A stretch of DNA of 64,000 bases from Yersinia artesiana. GTDB lineage: Bacteria; Pseudomonadota; Gammaproteobacteria; Enterobacterales; Enterobacteriaceae. The number at the start of each line of letters is the position of its first letter. The first letter of the stretch is position 1. The notes beneath the pieces are model-generated. The model was not told the DNA's origin. It searched no databases and was given only the letters and a program-made list of their open reading frames with translations. The stretch lies in contig NZ_CACVAD010000028.1 in assembly GCF_902726545.1 (NCBI RefSeq), positions 1 through 64,000 on the forward strand, in the 5' to 3' direction. Positions 50,341 through 60,409 of the stretch are shown piece by piece. The position numbers and the translations under genes were made by a program.

Positions 50341-51717
50341 ATGAGAATCGGCATTACCGGAAAACTGTTTATGGCGATTTTTGCCACTTGCATGCTGGTG
50401 CTCATTACGATGCATTGGGGGGTTAGAGCCAGCTTTGAGCGCGGTTTCATCGATTATATCAAGCAAAGTAATGAACAAAGGATCGCCATGCTGGGGGATG
50501 CGCTTGAAGTGCAATATCAGCGCTACGGTAACTGGGATTTTCTGCGCAACAATGACCAAATTATCTATCAGATAATGAAGTCTTTTGAGCAAAGTGGTGA
50601 TAACAGCCGCAACCTGCCGCCACATGGCTGGCGCGCTCAGTTTTGGGTGGTCGATAGTCATAATAATCTGCTGGCAGGCCGTACCGACCGGGTGCCCAAA
50701 GAAGCCAGCCGCCAACCGATAACCGTAAATAATCAGGTGGTGGGCTGGGTGATGTCGACCCCGCCGGAAAAACTGACCCGTAATGCTGATATTAACTTTG
50801 ACAGGCAACAACGCCGCACCAGTTGGATTATTGTTGGCCTGTCGACCCTGCTGGCCGCCGCCGCCACCTGGATTTTATCGCGCGGCATGCTTGCCCCGGT
50901 CAAACGTCTGGTAGAGGGAACTCATCGGCTGGCGGCGGGCGATTTCAGTGCTCGCGTGGCCGTCAGTAGCCGTGATGAGTTGGGCCGTTTGGCGCAAGAT
51001 TTTAATCAGCTTGCCAGCTCACTGGAGAAAAACGAGCAGATGCGGCGCGACTTTATGGCAGATGTCTCGCATGAGTTGCGCACTCCGCTGGCGGTACTGC
51101 GCGGTGAACTGGAGGCGCTGCAAGATGGTGTGCGGGCACCGACACCAGAATCGTTAATTTCACTGCAAGCCGAAGTCGGGATACTGACCAAATTGGTTAA
51201 CGACTTACACCAGTTATCACTTTCTGACCGTGGCGCATTGGCTTATCGTAAAACACAGCTCGATGCGGCTCGTCTGCTGCAAATTGCCATTGCCAGCTTC
51301 CGTGGCCGCTTTGAAAGCAAAAACATCACCATCACCACCCACCTACCGGAACAAGCGGTGATGTTCGGTGATCCCGATCGGCTAAACCAACTGTTTCATA
51401 ATTTGCTGGAAAATAGCCTGCGCTACACCAACGAAGGCGGCCAGTTAGACATTAGCGCACAACAAGAAGAAGAGACCTTAACGCTGCGCTGGCAGGACAG
51501 TAAACCCGGCCTGAGCGACGAACAGTTACAACGTATTTTTGAGCGTTTTTATCGCACTGAAAGTTCACGTAACCGTGCCAGTGGCGGTTCGGGGCTAGGG
51601 TTGGCGATCTGTCACAATATTGTCGAGGCGCATGGAGGGAAAATCAGCGCCGAACATTCGCCTATGGGTGGCCTGCGGATTACGGTAGTATTCCCCCTAT
51701 TCCATTCAATAGGGTAA
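50341..51717 (+). CDS. baeS: Envelope stress sensor histidine kinase BaeS
   Basis: BaeS senses envelope damage and toxic compounds and phosphorylates BaeR. From [17 protein letters not shown] the protein has 458 residues: a membrane helix (about 8-28), a periplasmic sensor domain, a second helix (about 161-180), HAMP (about 182-235), the phosphoacceptor His244 in [10 protein letters not shown], and an ATPase domain with [14 protein letters not shown] and [10 protein letters not shown]. It lacks a few N-terminal residues seen in E. coli. The upstream extension to 50257 is disregarded. It is 16 bp after mdtD. Confidence 0.96.
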   Translation: MRIGITGKLFMAIFATCMLVLITMHWGVRASFERGFIDYIKQSNEQRIAMLGDALEVQYQRYGNWDFLRNNDQIIYQIMKSFEQSGDNSRNLPPHGWRAQFWVVDSHNNLLAGRTDRVPKEASRQPITVNNQVVGWVMSTPPEKLTRNADINFDRQQRRTSWIIVGLSTLLAAAATWILSRGMLAPVKRLVEGTHRLAAGDFSARVAVSSRDELGRLAQDFNQLASSLEKNEQMRRDFMADVSHELRTPLAVLRGELEALQDGVRAPTPESLISLQAEVGILTKLVNDLHQLSLSDRGALAYRKTQLDAARLLQIAIASFRGRFESKNITITTHLPEQAVMFGDPDRLNQLFHNLLENSLRYTNEGGQLDISAQQEEETLTLRWQDSKPGLSDEQLQRIFERFYRTESSRNRASGGSGLGLAICHNIVEAHGGKISAEHSPMGGLRITVVFPLFHSIG

Positions 51718-51725
51718 TTCATGTG

Positions 51726-52445
51726 ATGCACGAACCGCTTCAGTCTGCCAGCCAGCCTGGCACCGTATTGATTGTTGAAGATGAACCCAAGCTCGGCCAG
51801 TTATTGGTCGATTACCTGCAAGCTGCGGGTTACAGCACCCAGTGGCTCACCAATGGAGCCGAAGTGGTCGCCGCAGTTCGCCAGTCTCCTCCGGCTATTA
51901 TTTTGCTGGATCTGATGTTGCCCGGCAGTGATGGCATCAGTATTTGCCGTGAAATTCGCCGTTTTTCCGACGTGCCAATCATGATGGTCACCGCGAAGAC
52001 AGAAGAAATTGACCGATTATTGGGATTAGAAATTGGTGCTGACGATTATATTTGCAAACCATACAGCCCACGGGAAGTGGTGGCTCGGGTTAAAACTATT
52101 CTGCGTCGCTGCCAACAACAGCGGGAACAACCCAGTGAGAGTGCGCCGCTGCTGATTGATGAATCCCGCTTCCAGGCAAGCTATCAGGGCCATCTGCTGG
52201 AGCTGACCCCGGCAGAATTTCGTTTGCTGAAAATCCTGGCAACCCAACCCGGCCACGTTTTTAGTCGCGAACAACTGCTGAATAATCTGTATGACGATTA
52301 CCGCGTGGTAACTGACCGCACTATCGATAGCCATATCAAAAACCTGCGCCGTAAGCTGGAAGCACTTGATGGAGAGAAGCCATTTATTCGCGCGGTTTAT
52401 GGAATGGGCTATCGCTGGGAAGCAGAGATCTGTCGTTTACTTTAA
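51726..52445 (+). CDS. baeR: Response regulator BaeR
   Basis: BaeR is the OmpR-family regulator that activates mdtABCD, acrD and spy in E. coli. The receiver domain has [10 protein letters not shown] and the phosphorylated Asp near residue 62 in [11 protein letters not shown], with Lys in [12 protein letters not shown]. The winged-helix domain follows, with [38 protein letters not shown] 51726 gives 239 residues; GTG at 51723 is an alternative. It lies 8 bp after baeS. Confidence 0.96.
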   Translation: MHEPLQSASQPGTVLIVEDEPKLGQLLVDYLQAAGYSTQWLTNGAEVVAAVRQSPPAIILLDLMLPGSDGISICREIRRFSDVPIMMVTAKTEEIDRLLGLEIGADDYICKPYSPREVVARVKTILRRCQQQREQPSESAPLLIDESRFQASYQGHLLELTPAEFRLLKILATQPGHVFSREQLLNNLYDDYRVVTDRTIDSHIKNLRRKLEALDGEKPFIRAVYGMGYRWEAEICRLL

Positions 52446-52523
52446 TCTCATCATCTTAGGTTGGTGGTGACTCCGTGATTGACTACACTCATTGGAGGTA
52501 CCACCACCAACAGGAGAAACATC

Positions 52524-52862
52524 ATGGCCATGGGTCACTTTGAGATTAAGAAAGCAAAGAATGGGCAGTACTATTTCAATCTGAAAGCCAGTAATGGCGA
52601 AATCATTCTCACCAGTGAGATGTATGCCAGTAAAGCCTCCGCTGAAAATGGCATATCATCGGTACAAAGTAACTCCCCACTGGAAAGCCAATATGAGCTG
52701 AGACACAACACCAAAAATGAGCCTTATTTTGTGTTGAAAGCGAAAAACCATCAGATTATTGGTGTTAGTGAGTCCTACAGTTCCGAAGCTGCCGCTAAAA
52801 ATGGTATTGCCTCAGTGATGAAAAACGGCCCGACCACCATTATTAAAGATCTAACGCTGTAA
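52524..52862 (+). CDS. yegP: YegP, UPF0339 (DUF1508) protein
   Basis: The 112-residue protein consists of two tandem repeats of about 50 residues: GHFEIKKAKNGQYYFNLKASNGEIILTSE..., then YELRHNTKNEPYFVLKAKNHQIIGVSE.... Each ends with an A(E/K)NGI(S/A)SV motif. The family is small, soluble and of unknown function. It lies between baeR and trhP, the same place as in E. coli. CAGGAG precedes the ATG. Confidence 0.92.
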   Translation: MAMGHFEIKKAKNGQYYFNLKASNGEIILTSEMYASKASAENGISSVQSNSPLESQYELRHNTKNEPYFVLKAKNHQIIGVSESYSSEAAAKNGIASVMKNGPTTIIKDLTL

Positions 52863-52914
52863 TTTTATTGATTCGATAGCGCTTTTTACCTATTTATCCT
52901 GCTAAAAATGTATT

Positions 52915-52941
52915 CGCGCGGGGCCATTGACCGCGCTTTTC
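52915..52941 (+). terminator. Possible terminator after yegP
   Basis: GCGCGG and CCGCGC form a 6-bp GC stem with a 9-nt loop followed by TTTTC. The stem is short and the T-run modest. Confidence 0.5.
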
Positions 52942-52951
52942 ACGCCTCAGA

Positions 52952-52965
52952 TTGATCCAGATCAT
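52952..52965 (+). promoter_or_regulatory. Candidate FNR site upstream of trhP
   Basis: TTGATCCAGATCAT matches nine of ten bases of the FNR consensus TTGAT-N4-ATCAA. A TACAAT -10-like box is at 53016-53021, which would place the site near -70. Confidence 0.4.
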
Positions 52966-53084
52966 TTAAACCTTACAAAAATTGTGCGATGGCTGATTTT
53001 CATGGTTGCCAAGGTTACAATCCTCGGCTTTTAGCCACCCCCTTGGGCGTGGTTCTGACTTGAACTCAGACTGAGAGCCGTTAT

Positions 53085-54494
53085 ATGTCTTTAACAAAAG
53101 TATCGTCACCAACATCTTCATCAAATACGCCTTTTACACCAGAATTGTTATCCCCGGCCGGTACCCTTAAAAACATGCGTTATGCCTTTGCTTATGGCGC
53201 AGATGCCGTTTATGCCGGACAGCCGCGCTATAGCCTGCGGGTGCGTAATAATGAATTCAATCATGAAAACCTGGCGTTAGGTATTCAGGAAGCCCATGCT
53301 TTGGGCAAGCGTTTCTATGTGGTGGTGAATATTGCGCCCCACAACTCCAAGCTGAAAACCTTCCTGCGTGATTTAAAACCGGTGATTGAGATGGGGCCTG
53401 ATGCCCTGATTATGTCTGATCCCGGTTTGATCATGATGGTACGTGAGGCTTTCCCACAGATGGATATCCACCTGTCGGTGCAAGCGAATGCCGTGAATTG
53501 GGCGACCGTTAAATTCTGGCAGCAGATGGGGCTGACGCGCGTGATCCTTTCTCGTGAATTATCACTGGAAGAAATCGCTGAAATCCGCGCGCAAGTACCG
53601 GACATGGAACTGGAAATTTTTGTCCACGGCGCACTGTGCATGGCCTATTCTGGCCGCTGTCTGCTCTCCGGCTATATCAACAAGCGCGACCCGAATCAAG
53701 GAACCTGCACCAATGCCTGCCGCTGGGAATATAACGTCCAGGAAGGTAAAGAAGATGATATTGGCAATATCGTGCATATTCATCAGCCAATTACCGTTAA
53801 GAATGTCGAACCGACATTGGGTATCGGTGCCCCTACCGATAAAGTGTTTATGATAGAAGAAGCCCAGCGCCCAGGTGAATATATGACGGCATCGGAAGAT
53901 GAGCATGGCACTTACATCATGAATTCCAAAGACCTGCGCGCCATTCAGCATGTCGAGCGCCTGACCAAAATGGGGGTGCATTCGCTGAAAATTGAGGGCC
54001 GAACCAAGTCATTTTATTACTGCGCCCGTACCGCGCAGGTGTATCGCCGTGCGATTGATGATGCCGTTGCTGGTAAGCCTTTCGATCCGACTCTGCTCAC
54101 CACACTGGAGGGCTTGGCCCACCGCGGTTACACCGAGGGCTTCCTGCGCCGCCATGTGCATGAAGAGCAGCAAACTTACGAATACGGTTATTCGGTTTCA
54201 GAACGTCAGCAATTTGTCGGCGAATTTACCGGTATACGTCGTGATGGACTGGCGGAAGTGATCGTCAAAAACAAATTCTCAGTCGGCGACAGTGTTGAGC
54301 TGATGACCCCCAACGGGAATATCCAGTTTACACTTGAGAGCATGCAGGATAAAAAGGGCCAACCGGCAGATGTCGCACCAGGTAACGGGCATATCATGTA
54401 TTTGCCAATTCCAGAGGACATTAATGTGGAATATGGCTTACTGATACGCAATCTGAACGGGACAAATAGCCGCAATCCCCATGAAAAAGCGTAA
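53085..54494 (+). CDS. trhP: tRNA 5-hydroxyuridine modification protein TrhP (YegQ)
   Basis: TrhP is a U32-family protein required, with prephenate, for O2-independent 5-hydroxylation of U34 in several tRNAs. The 469-residue protein contains the U32 signature EIFVHGALCMAYSGRCLLSGYINKRDPNQGTC with its conserved Cys cluster (GTCTNACRWEY). It has a 15-residue Ser/Thr-rich N-terminal extension relative to E. coli (453); the family core starts at FTPELLSPAGTLKNM. It is followed by a terminator and cyaR, the E. coli order. Confidence 0.95.
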   Translation: MSLTKVSSPTSSSNTPFTPELLSPAGTLKNMRYAFAYGADAVYAGQPRYSLRVRNNEFNHENLALGIQEAHALGKRFYVVVNIAPHNSKLKTFLRDLKPVIEMGPDALIMSDPGLIMMVREAFPQMDIHLSVQANAVNWATVKFWQQMGLTRVILSRELSLEEIAEIRAQVPDMELEIFVHGALCMAYSGRCLLSGYINKRDPNQGTCTNACRWEYNVQEGKEDDIGNIVHIHQPITVKNVEPTLGIGAPTDKVFMIEEAQRPGEYMTASEDEHGTYIMNSKDLRAIQHVERLTKMGVHSLKIEGRTKSFYYCARTAQVYRRAIDDAVAGKPFDPTLLTTLEGLAHRGYTEGFLRRHVHEEQQTYEYGYSVSERQQFVGEFTGIRRDGLAEVIVKNKFSVGDSVELMTPNGNIQFTLESMQDKKGQPADVAPGNGHIMYLPIPEDINVEYGLLIRNLNGTNSRNPHEKA

Positions 54495-54505
54495 CGAGAA
54501 GCAAT

Positions 54506-54540
54506 AAAAAAATAATGCCATCGTCAGGATGGCATTTTTA
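54506..54540 (+). terminator. Terminator after trhP
   Basis: AATGCCATC and GATGGCATT form a 9-bp stem with loop GTCAG, flanked by an A-run and TTTTTA. Confidence 0.88.
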
Positions 54541-54547
54541 GCAAATA

Positions 54548-54563
54548 TTAGAAATGGATCACA
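54548..54563 (+). promoter_or_regulatory. CRP site and promoter of cyaR
   Basis: TTAGA-N6-TCACA matches 8 of 10 bases of the CRP consensus TGTGA-N6-TCACA. A -10 box TAGGAT is at 54585-54590, which puts the start of transcription near 54597 and the CRP centre at about -41.5, the class II position. CyaR is known to be activated by cAMP-CRP in E. coli. Confidence 0.75.
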
Positions 54564-54596
54564 TCAATTATAATAACACTGGGGTAGGATAGCTCG

Positions 54597-54688
54597 AGTA
54601 CAATCAAGAACTAAAAAAGTTTTAAAGCAAGACTAGGAACCACCTCCTTGGCTAGCCCAATCTCCCTTGGGCTGGCCTTTTCTTTTTT
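54597..54688 (+). ncRNA. cyaR: Hfq-dependent small RNA CyaR
   Basis: The block AGGAACCACCTCCTTGGC, followed by a stem (AGCCCAATCTCCCTTGGGCT) and TTTTCTTTTTT, matches the conserved 3' part of E. coli CyaR (RyeE), which has AGGAACCACCTCCTTAGCC and a similar terminator. The gene is also in the conserved place downstream of yegQ. The exposed CCACCTCC can pair with ribosome-binding sites of targets such as ompX. The 5' end is predicted from the promoter and the usual length of about 87-92 nt. The 5' third has diverged from E. coli. 54690-54967 is AT-rich and holds nothing else I can identify. Confidence 0.9.
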
Positions 54689-54967
54689 ATTAACTAACCC
54701 ATTGATTATAAGTAATTTTAACAATTTTCTATTATTAATGATTCTTGTTAAAGCGTTAGGCAATAATAAGAATAGCCCTTTATCGCGAATAACCCACCCT
54801 AAATAAAAATTATCTTCGCTAAATAAATATTTCAGTAAAAATAAAAACTATTTTATTAAGAATAACTATTACTGATATTCTGCGTTATTTATTGAATAAT
54901 CTGATAGATAAATTAAACAGGTATGGGTTACTGTTACTCTTATTGCAGAAACTCACTGGAGCAAGTT

Positions 54968-55867
54968 ATGACCTCAATGCCGCACGCTCTTCTTATCCTA
55001 AATGGCAAAGAAGCGGGTAATCAAGATGTTCGCTGTGCAGTCAAAAACTTGCGTGATGAAGGTGTGACTCTCCATGTTCGCGTGACCTGGGAACAAGGCG
55101 ATGCAAAACGCTATGTCGATGAGGCGGCGATACTGGCGGTCGAGACGGTCATTGCCGGTGGAGGCGATGGCACTATCAATGAGGTAGCCAGTGCGCTAAT
55201 GGCATTACCGGAGTCCAATCGCCCCAGTTTGGGTATTCTGCCACTGGGCACGGCCAATGATTTTGCCACCAGTTGCAGTATTCCTCTGCAAATAGACAAC
55301 GCATTACAGTTAGCAGTTAAAGGGCGAGAGGTAGCCATCGATTTAGCACAAGTGAATGACAAACACTATTTCATCAATATGGCGACAGGTGGCTTTGGCA
55401 CTCGCATTACCACCGAGACCCCCGAGAAACTCAAAGCCGTGTTGGGGGGCGCGTCTTACTTTATTCATGGCTTAATGCGCATGGATACGATTAAAGCTGA
55501 CAGTTGTGAAATTCGTGGCCCTGACTTTGAATGGTCTGGCGATGCCTTAGTTATAGGGATTGGTAATGGCAGGCAAGCCGGTGGCGGGCAGCCTCTCTGC
55601 CCCGATGCGCTGATTAATGATGGTCTGCTGCAATTACGTTTGTTGATCGCTGAAGAATTGCTTCCCGCCCTGCTAAGCAGTGTCTTTCGTGGTGAGAAAA
55701 ACAAAAACGTGGTTGAGACCACTTTGCCTTGGCTCGAAATCACCGCTCCCCATGACATCACTTTTAATTTGGATGGCGAACCGCTGTCAGGAAAAAACTT
55801 TCGTATTGAGGTTATTCCTAATGCTATCCAGTGCCGCTTACCTCCCAATTGCGAGTTATTAGGCTAA
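54968..55867 (+). CDS. yegS: Lipid kinase YegS
   Basis: YegS is a diacylglycerol-kinase-like protein that phosphorylates lipids, with phosphatidylglycerol kinase activity reported for the E. coli protein. From [18 protein letters not shown] the protein has 299 residues, the E. coli length. It contains the nucleotide-binding [25 protein letters not shown] and the conserved GGFGTRIT and [15 protein letters not shown] precedes the start; the extension to 54923 is disregarded. The sorbitol operon follows, an arrangement different from E. coli. Confidence 0.95.
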   Translation: MTSMPHALLILNGKEAGNQDVRCAVKNLRDEGVTLHVRVTWEQGDAKRYVDEAAILAVETVIAGGGDGTINEVASALMALPESNRPSLGILPLGTANDFATSCSIPLQIDNALQLAVKGREVAIDLAQVNDKHYFINMATGGFGTRITTETPEKLKAVLGGASYFIHGLMRMDTIKADSCEIRGPDFEWSGDALVIGIGNGRQAGGGQPLCPDALINDGLLQLRLLIAEELLPALLSSVFRGEKNKNVVETTLPWLEITAPHDITFNLDGEPLSGKNFRIEVIPNAIQCRLPPNCELLG

Positions 55868-56032
55868 AGAGCTGAACATGGGCTATTAATGATTAGCCCA
55901 TGAATATCCTCGATTTTATTGCCATTCCAGCTTTGCCATCTCCTCTGTATCATCCCAAAACTCGTTAAAGTAGCTGCATTTCCCACAACAAAACCTTTCA
56001 TTTCAATCCAATTTTCTTTTATTTTTAATATT

Positions 56033-56074
56033 CACTTTGAAAGGTTTATCTTTCAAAGTGTGATCTATATGCAA
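56033..56074 (+). promoter_or_regulatory. srl promoter region: 11-bp palindrome and possible CRP site
   Basis: CACTTTGAAAG and CTTTCAAAGTG form a perfect inverted repeat with a 6-bp spacer (56033-56060). TGTGA-N6-TGCAA (56059-56074) overlaps its right edge and matches 7 of 10 CRP positions. DeoR-family regulators often bind TTTGAAA-type repeats, and SrlR is encoded in the operon. The remainder of 55868-56245 shows no ORF and likely contains the promoter. Confidence 0.5.
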
Positions 56075-56077
56075 TAA

Positions 56078-56794
<717 letters not shown>

Positions 56795-56829
56795 TATGTA
56801 ATTCAAATACATACTGTGTGGAGCAGATC

Positions 56830-57852
56830 ATGAGTGAGTTTATCCGGATTGAAAAAGGCGAAGGCGGTTGGGGTGGCCCATTAGAGTTGCCAATCGTCCC
56901 CGGTAAAAAAATTGTTTATATCACCGCGGGCACTCGCCCAGCCATTATTGACCGCATTAGCGAACTGACAGGCTGGGAAGCGGTAGATGGCTTCAAAGAA
57001 GGCGAACCGCCTGCTGAGGAAATCGCGGTCGCTATTATTGATTGCGGTGGCACCTTGCGTTGCGGCCTGTATCCGAAACGCCGTATACCAACCGTCAACA
57101 TCCATTCAACAGGTCAATCAGGGCCGATGGCGAAATACATACTGGAAGATATCTATGTTTCCGGTGTACGTGAAAAAAACATCAATAAAATCAGCAAAAC
57201 CGATGGCGCAGCAGCCGTAGCTGCACAAACAGAATCCACAGTAGAAGCTGCTCCGCAAGCGGCAGCAACTGCCGCCAAAGGTGGCCGTGATTACGATACC
57301 ACCAAGAAAATCACTGAGCAAAGTGACGGTTTGTTGGCAAAAGTAGGTATGGGCATGGGCTCTGTGGTTGCGGTGTTCTTCCAGTCAGGCCGCGACACCA
57401 TTGATACGGTACTGAAAACCATCCTGCCGTTTATGGCCTTCGTCTCGGCATTAATCGGCATCATCATGGCATCCGGTTTGGGTGACTTTATTGCCCACGG
57501 CTTGACACCACTGGCCAGCAGCCCAATTGGATTAGTGCTCTTGGCGCTGATCTGCTCCTTCCCGCTGCTGTCTCCGTTCTTAGGCCCAGGGGCCGTTATT
57601 GCACAAGTTATCGGTGTATTGGTTGGGGTTCAAATTGGTTTGGGGAATATCCCACCACAATTAGCCCTGCCAGCTTTATTTGCGATTAATGCTCAAGCGG
57701 CATGTGACTTCATCCCGGTTGGCCTATCACTGGCTGAAGCGAAGCAAGATACCGTCCGTGTCGGGGTGCCATCAGTGTTGGTTGGCCGCTTCCTGACCGG
57801 TGCGCCGACCGTATTGATTGCCTGGGCAGCATCCGCCTTTATTTATCAGTAA
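56830..57852 (+). CDS. srlE: PTS glucitol/sorbitol transporter subunit IIBC SrlE
   Basis: SrlE carries the IIB phosphorylation domain and part of IIC. The 340-residue protein has the IIB domain with [18 protein letters not shown], where Cys72 or Cys78 would be the phosphorylated residue, an Ala-rich linker (about 128-157) longer than in E. coli, and the membrane domain from [24 protein letters not shown] precedes the ATG at 56830; the GTG at 56818 is part of that region rather than a likely start. Confidence 0.95.
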   Translation: MSEFIRIEKGEGGWGGPLELPIVPGKKIVYITAGTRPAIIDRISELTGWEAVDGFKEGEPPAEEIAVAIIDCGGTLRCGLYPKRRIPTVNIHSTGQSGPMAKYILEDIYVSGVREKNINKISKTDGAAAVAAQTESTVEAAPQAAATAAKGGRDYDTTKKITEQSDGLLAKVGMGMGSVVAVFFQSGRDTIDTVLKTILPFMAFVSALIGIIMASGLGDFIAHGLTPLASSPIGLVLLALICSFPLLSPFLGPGAVIAQVIGVLVGVQIGLGNIPPQLALPALFAINAQAACDFIPVGLSLAEAKQDTVRVGVPSVLVGRFLTGAPTVLIAWAASAFIYQ

Positions 57853-57917
57853 GACATTATCAGTAAGACAGAAGCATTAGAATTTCTGTAATACATTCAA
57901 CGGTTAAGGATGTACGT

Positions 57918-58280
57918 ATGAATACTATTTATCAGACAACCATTATCAATATCGGAGACAGCGCCCGCGAGGCGCTGTTAGATGACATGCTCATCACCTT
58001 CCGCGAAGGGGCACCGAAAGATATTGAAGAGTTCTGCTTTATCCACCAGCACAGCGCTACCGATGGGGAATTACAGGCAGGCAACATTATGGAATTGGCC
58101 GAGACGCGCTATGTCATCACCGCCGTGGGTGAAGTGGCGACGCAAAATTTGCGTGAGCTGGGCCATATCACCATCCGTTTTAACGGTGATGAGCAGCCTG
58201 AATTTCCTGGCTCCATTCATGTCATTGGCCCGACACCGACTGATGTACCGGTCGGCAGTGCATTGAAATTTATTCGTTAA
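57918..58280 (+). CDS. srlB: PTS glucitol/sorbitol transporter subunit IIA SrlB
   Basis: SrlB receives phosphate from HPr and passes it to SrlE. The 120-residue protein matches E. coli SrlB (123), with ITFREGAP and the probable phospho-acceptor His43 in EEFCFIHQHS, and the C-terminal PGSIHVIGPTPTDVPVGS. It lies 65 bp after srlE and 20 bp before srlD. Confidence 0.95.
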   Translation: MNTIYQTTIINIGDSAREALLDDMLITFREGAPKDIEEFCFIHQHSATDGELQAGNIMELAETRYVITAVGEVATQNLRELGHITIRFNGDEQPEFPGSIHVIGPTPTDVPVGSALKFIR

Positions 58281-58300
58281 TTTATTTTTTGGAGGTGTAT

Positions 58301-59083
58301 ATGTCACAACAAGTAGCAGTAGTGATTGGTGGTGGGCAAACTCTGGGGGCATTTTTGTGCCATGGTCTGGCCGAAGCAGGTTATAAAGTGGCCGTTGCTG
58401 ACTTGAATTCCACTAACGCACAATTAGTTGCTGATCAGATTAATGCTGAATATGGTGCAGATAGCGCACAAGGTTTTCAGGTTGATGCCACCAATGAAAG
58501 CAGCGTACAAATGCTGGCAAAAGCAGTCGATCAGCGCTTCCATCAAACCAATTTACTGGTTTACAGCGCCGGTATCGCCAAGGCCGCACCTATCACTGAT
58601 TTCCCTTTGGATGATTTTGACCGCTCACTGCAAGTGAACCTGGTCGGTTACTTCTTATGTGCGCGTGAGTTCTCCCGCCTAATGATTCGTGATGGTATTG
58701 CTGGTCGCATCATCCAAATCAATTCCAAATCAGGTAAAGTGGGTAGCAAACACAACTCCGGTTACAGTGCAGCGAAATTTGGTGGTGTGGGTTTGACACA
58801 ATCGCTGGCACTGGATTTGGCAGATTACGGCATCACCGTTCATTCGCTGATGTTAGGAAATCTGTTGAAATCGCCGATGTTCCAGTCACTTTTACCGCAG
58901 TATGCCGCCAAGTTGGGTATCAAACCGGAAGAAGTTGAAAAATATTATACCGATAAAGTGCCACTAAAACGTGGTTGCGATTATCAAGATGTACTCAATA
59001 CCCTGTTGTTCTACGCCAGTGATAAAGCCGCCTATTGTACCGGCCAATCCATTAATATCACCGGCGGGCAAGTGATGTTTTAA
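58301..59083 (+). CDS. srlD: Sorbitol-6-phosphate dehydrogenase SrlD
   Basis: SrlD oxidises sorbitol-6-phosphate to fructose-6-phosphate with NAD+. The 260-residue short-chain dehydrogenase has the nucleotide-binding GGGQTLGAFLCHGLAEAG, LVYSAGIAKAA and the catalytic Ser, Tyr and Lys within INSKSGKVGSKHNSGYSAAKFGG. It is highly conserved with E. coli SrlD (259). GGAGGTG lies just before ATG 58301. Confidence 0.97.
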   Translation: MSQQVAVVIGGGQTLGAFLCHGLAEAGYKVAVADLNSTNAQLVADQINAEYGADSAQGFQVDATNESSVQMLAKAVDQRFHQTNLLVYSAGIAKAAPITDFPLDDFDRSLQVNLVGYFLCAREFSRLMIRDGIAGRIIQINSKSGKVGSKHNSGYSAAKFGGVGLTQSLALDLADYGITVHSLMLGNLLKSPMFQSLLPQYAAKLGIKPEEVEKYYTDKVPLKRGCDYQDVLNTLLFYASDKAAYCTGQSINITGGQVMF

Positions 59084-59089
59084 AGTTGT

Positions 59090-59188
59090 TGGTATCAAGC
59101 CCGAATCGCTGTCTCGCACCAGTGGTTCGGGTGCCAATTTGCCAAAGGTAGCTAACACTGCTGCAGTACCAAGACAAAAAGGTAAATT
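59090..59188 (+). repeat. Degenerate ERIC between srlD and srlM
   Basis: GCCCGAATCGCTG, GTGGTTCGGGTGCC and GTAGCTAACACTGCTGCAGTACCAAG follow the ERIC right half with many changes. The end AAAAAGGTAAATT runs into the srlM start codon, as seen for yfgG. Confidence 0.65.
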
Positions 59189-59554
59189 ATGTCTCCTACA
59201 TCCGCACTAATCAGCATTGTCATCATCGCCTGGGTTCTGCAAATCTTGCTTGGATGGTGGCAAATCAATCGTTTTAACCGTGCTTTTGATCGGCTTTGCC
59301 AACACGGTAAATCGGTCGGTGTTGGACGTTCTGGCGGGCGTTTTAAACCCAGAGTCGTGATGGCGCTGGCTTTTGATGAAAACATGCGTGTCAGTGACAG
59401 CATGATCATGCGAGGAATCAGTGTTTTTGCCCGCCCACGCACATTAGCGCACCTCCATGGGTTACATCAGCAGGATTTAATCCCGGATGTGATCTTCCCT
59501 ACGGATACAGCATGTCAAACTGCACTATCATTAGCGATTAAACCGAAATCATGA
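59189..59554 (+). CDS. srlM: Glucitol operon activator SrlM (GutM)
   Basis: GutM is a small activator of the glucitol operon in E. coli. The 121-residue protein has an N-terminal hydrophobic helix (about 6-20, ALISIVIIAWVLQILLG), then the conserved GWWQINRFNRAFDRLCQHGKSVGVGRSGGRFKPRVV. It has no classical DNA-binding domain, so its mode of action is not obvious. It is separated from srlD by a degenerate ERIC. Confidence 0.92.
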   Translation: MSPTSALISIVIIAWVLQILLGWWQINRFNRAFDRLCQHGKSVGVGRSGGRFKPRVVMALAFDENMRVSDSMIMRGISVFARPRTLAHLHGLHQQDLIPDVIFPTDTACQTALSLAIKPKS

Positions 59555-59564
59555 TATTTTCACA

Positions 59565-59596
59565 ATGAAAGTTATTCTTTTTCATGTGAAAGTTAT
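59565..59596 (+). promoter_or_regulatory. Direct repeats upstream of srlR, candidate operator
   Basis: TGAAAGTTAT occurs at 59566 and again at 59587, 21 bp apart (two helical turns), just before srlR. A related TGAAAGGTTTAT lies in the palindrome upstream of srlA. Confidence 0.4.
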
Positions 59597-59638
59597 GCCT
59601 GAAAAAGAGGCAATGGAAATACTTGAGCAGGAATCGTT

Positions 59639-60409
59639 ATGAAACCAAAGCAGCGACAAGTCGCTATCCTGGAATATCTCCAGCAGCACGGTAAAACGGC
59701 TGTTGATCAACTTGCCGCCCATTTTTCGACCACTGGCACGACAATCCGCAAAGATTTAACCAGTCTTGAAAATGAAGGTGCGGTTATTCGCACCTACGGC
59801 GGGGTGGTGTTAAATCGCGACGATGTTGAGCAACCCATCGACCGTAAAACACATATTAATACTGAGAAGAAAAAGCAAATAGCCAAAGCGGCCAGTAAGC
59901 TGATTAATGACGGCGATAGTCTGGTTTTTGATGCCGGCAGCACTGTGCTGCAAATGGTGCCGCACCTGGCCAAATTCAACAATATTACGGTGATGACCAA
60001 CAGCTTGCATATCGTCAATGAATTGGTCGAGCTGGATAACGATCAGACTATCTTGATGCCGGGCGGCACATACCGTAAAGGTTCAGCCTCTTTCCATGGC
60101 AGTCTGGCGGAGTCTGCCTTTGACAAGTTCAGTTTCGATAAACTGTTTATCGGTGCAGATGGTGTTGATCTTAATGCCGGTGTCACCACGTTTAACGAAG
60201 TTTATCATGTCAGTACCGCTATGTGTCACGCCGCCAGTCGTATCATTCTGCTGGTCGACTCTTCCAAATTTGGCCGTAAAAGCCCCAATGTGGTTTGTGC
60301 GCTGAGTGCCGTTGATATCCTGATTACCGATAAAGGTATTAGCGCCGAGTATTTGCAGGAACTACAGAAAATGGGCATTAACATCATTCTGGTTGATAAA
60401 GATGACTAA
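59639..60409 (+). CDS. srlR: Glucitol operon repressor SrlR (DeoR family)
   Basis: SrlR represses the srl operon until sorbitol is present. The 256-residue protein has the DeoR winged-helix domain ([43 protein letters not shown], residues 5-50) and a sugar-phosphate-binding domain ([30 protein letters not shown]). It matches E. coli SrlR (257). Its stop overlaps the gutQ start by 8 bp. Confidence 0.96.
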   Translation: MKPKQRQVAILEYLQQHGKTAVDQLAAHFSTTGTTIRKDLTSLENEGAVIRTYGGVVLNRDDVEQPIDRKTHINTEKKKQIAKAASKLINDGDSLVFDAGSTVLQMVPHLAKFNNITVMTNSLHIVNELVELDNDQTILMPGGTYRKGSASFHGSLAESAFDKFSFDKLFIGADGVDLNAGVTTFNEVYHVSTAMCHAASRIILLVDSSKFGRKSPNVVCALSAVDILITDKGISAEYLQELQKMGINIILVDKDD

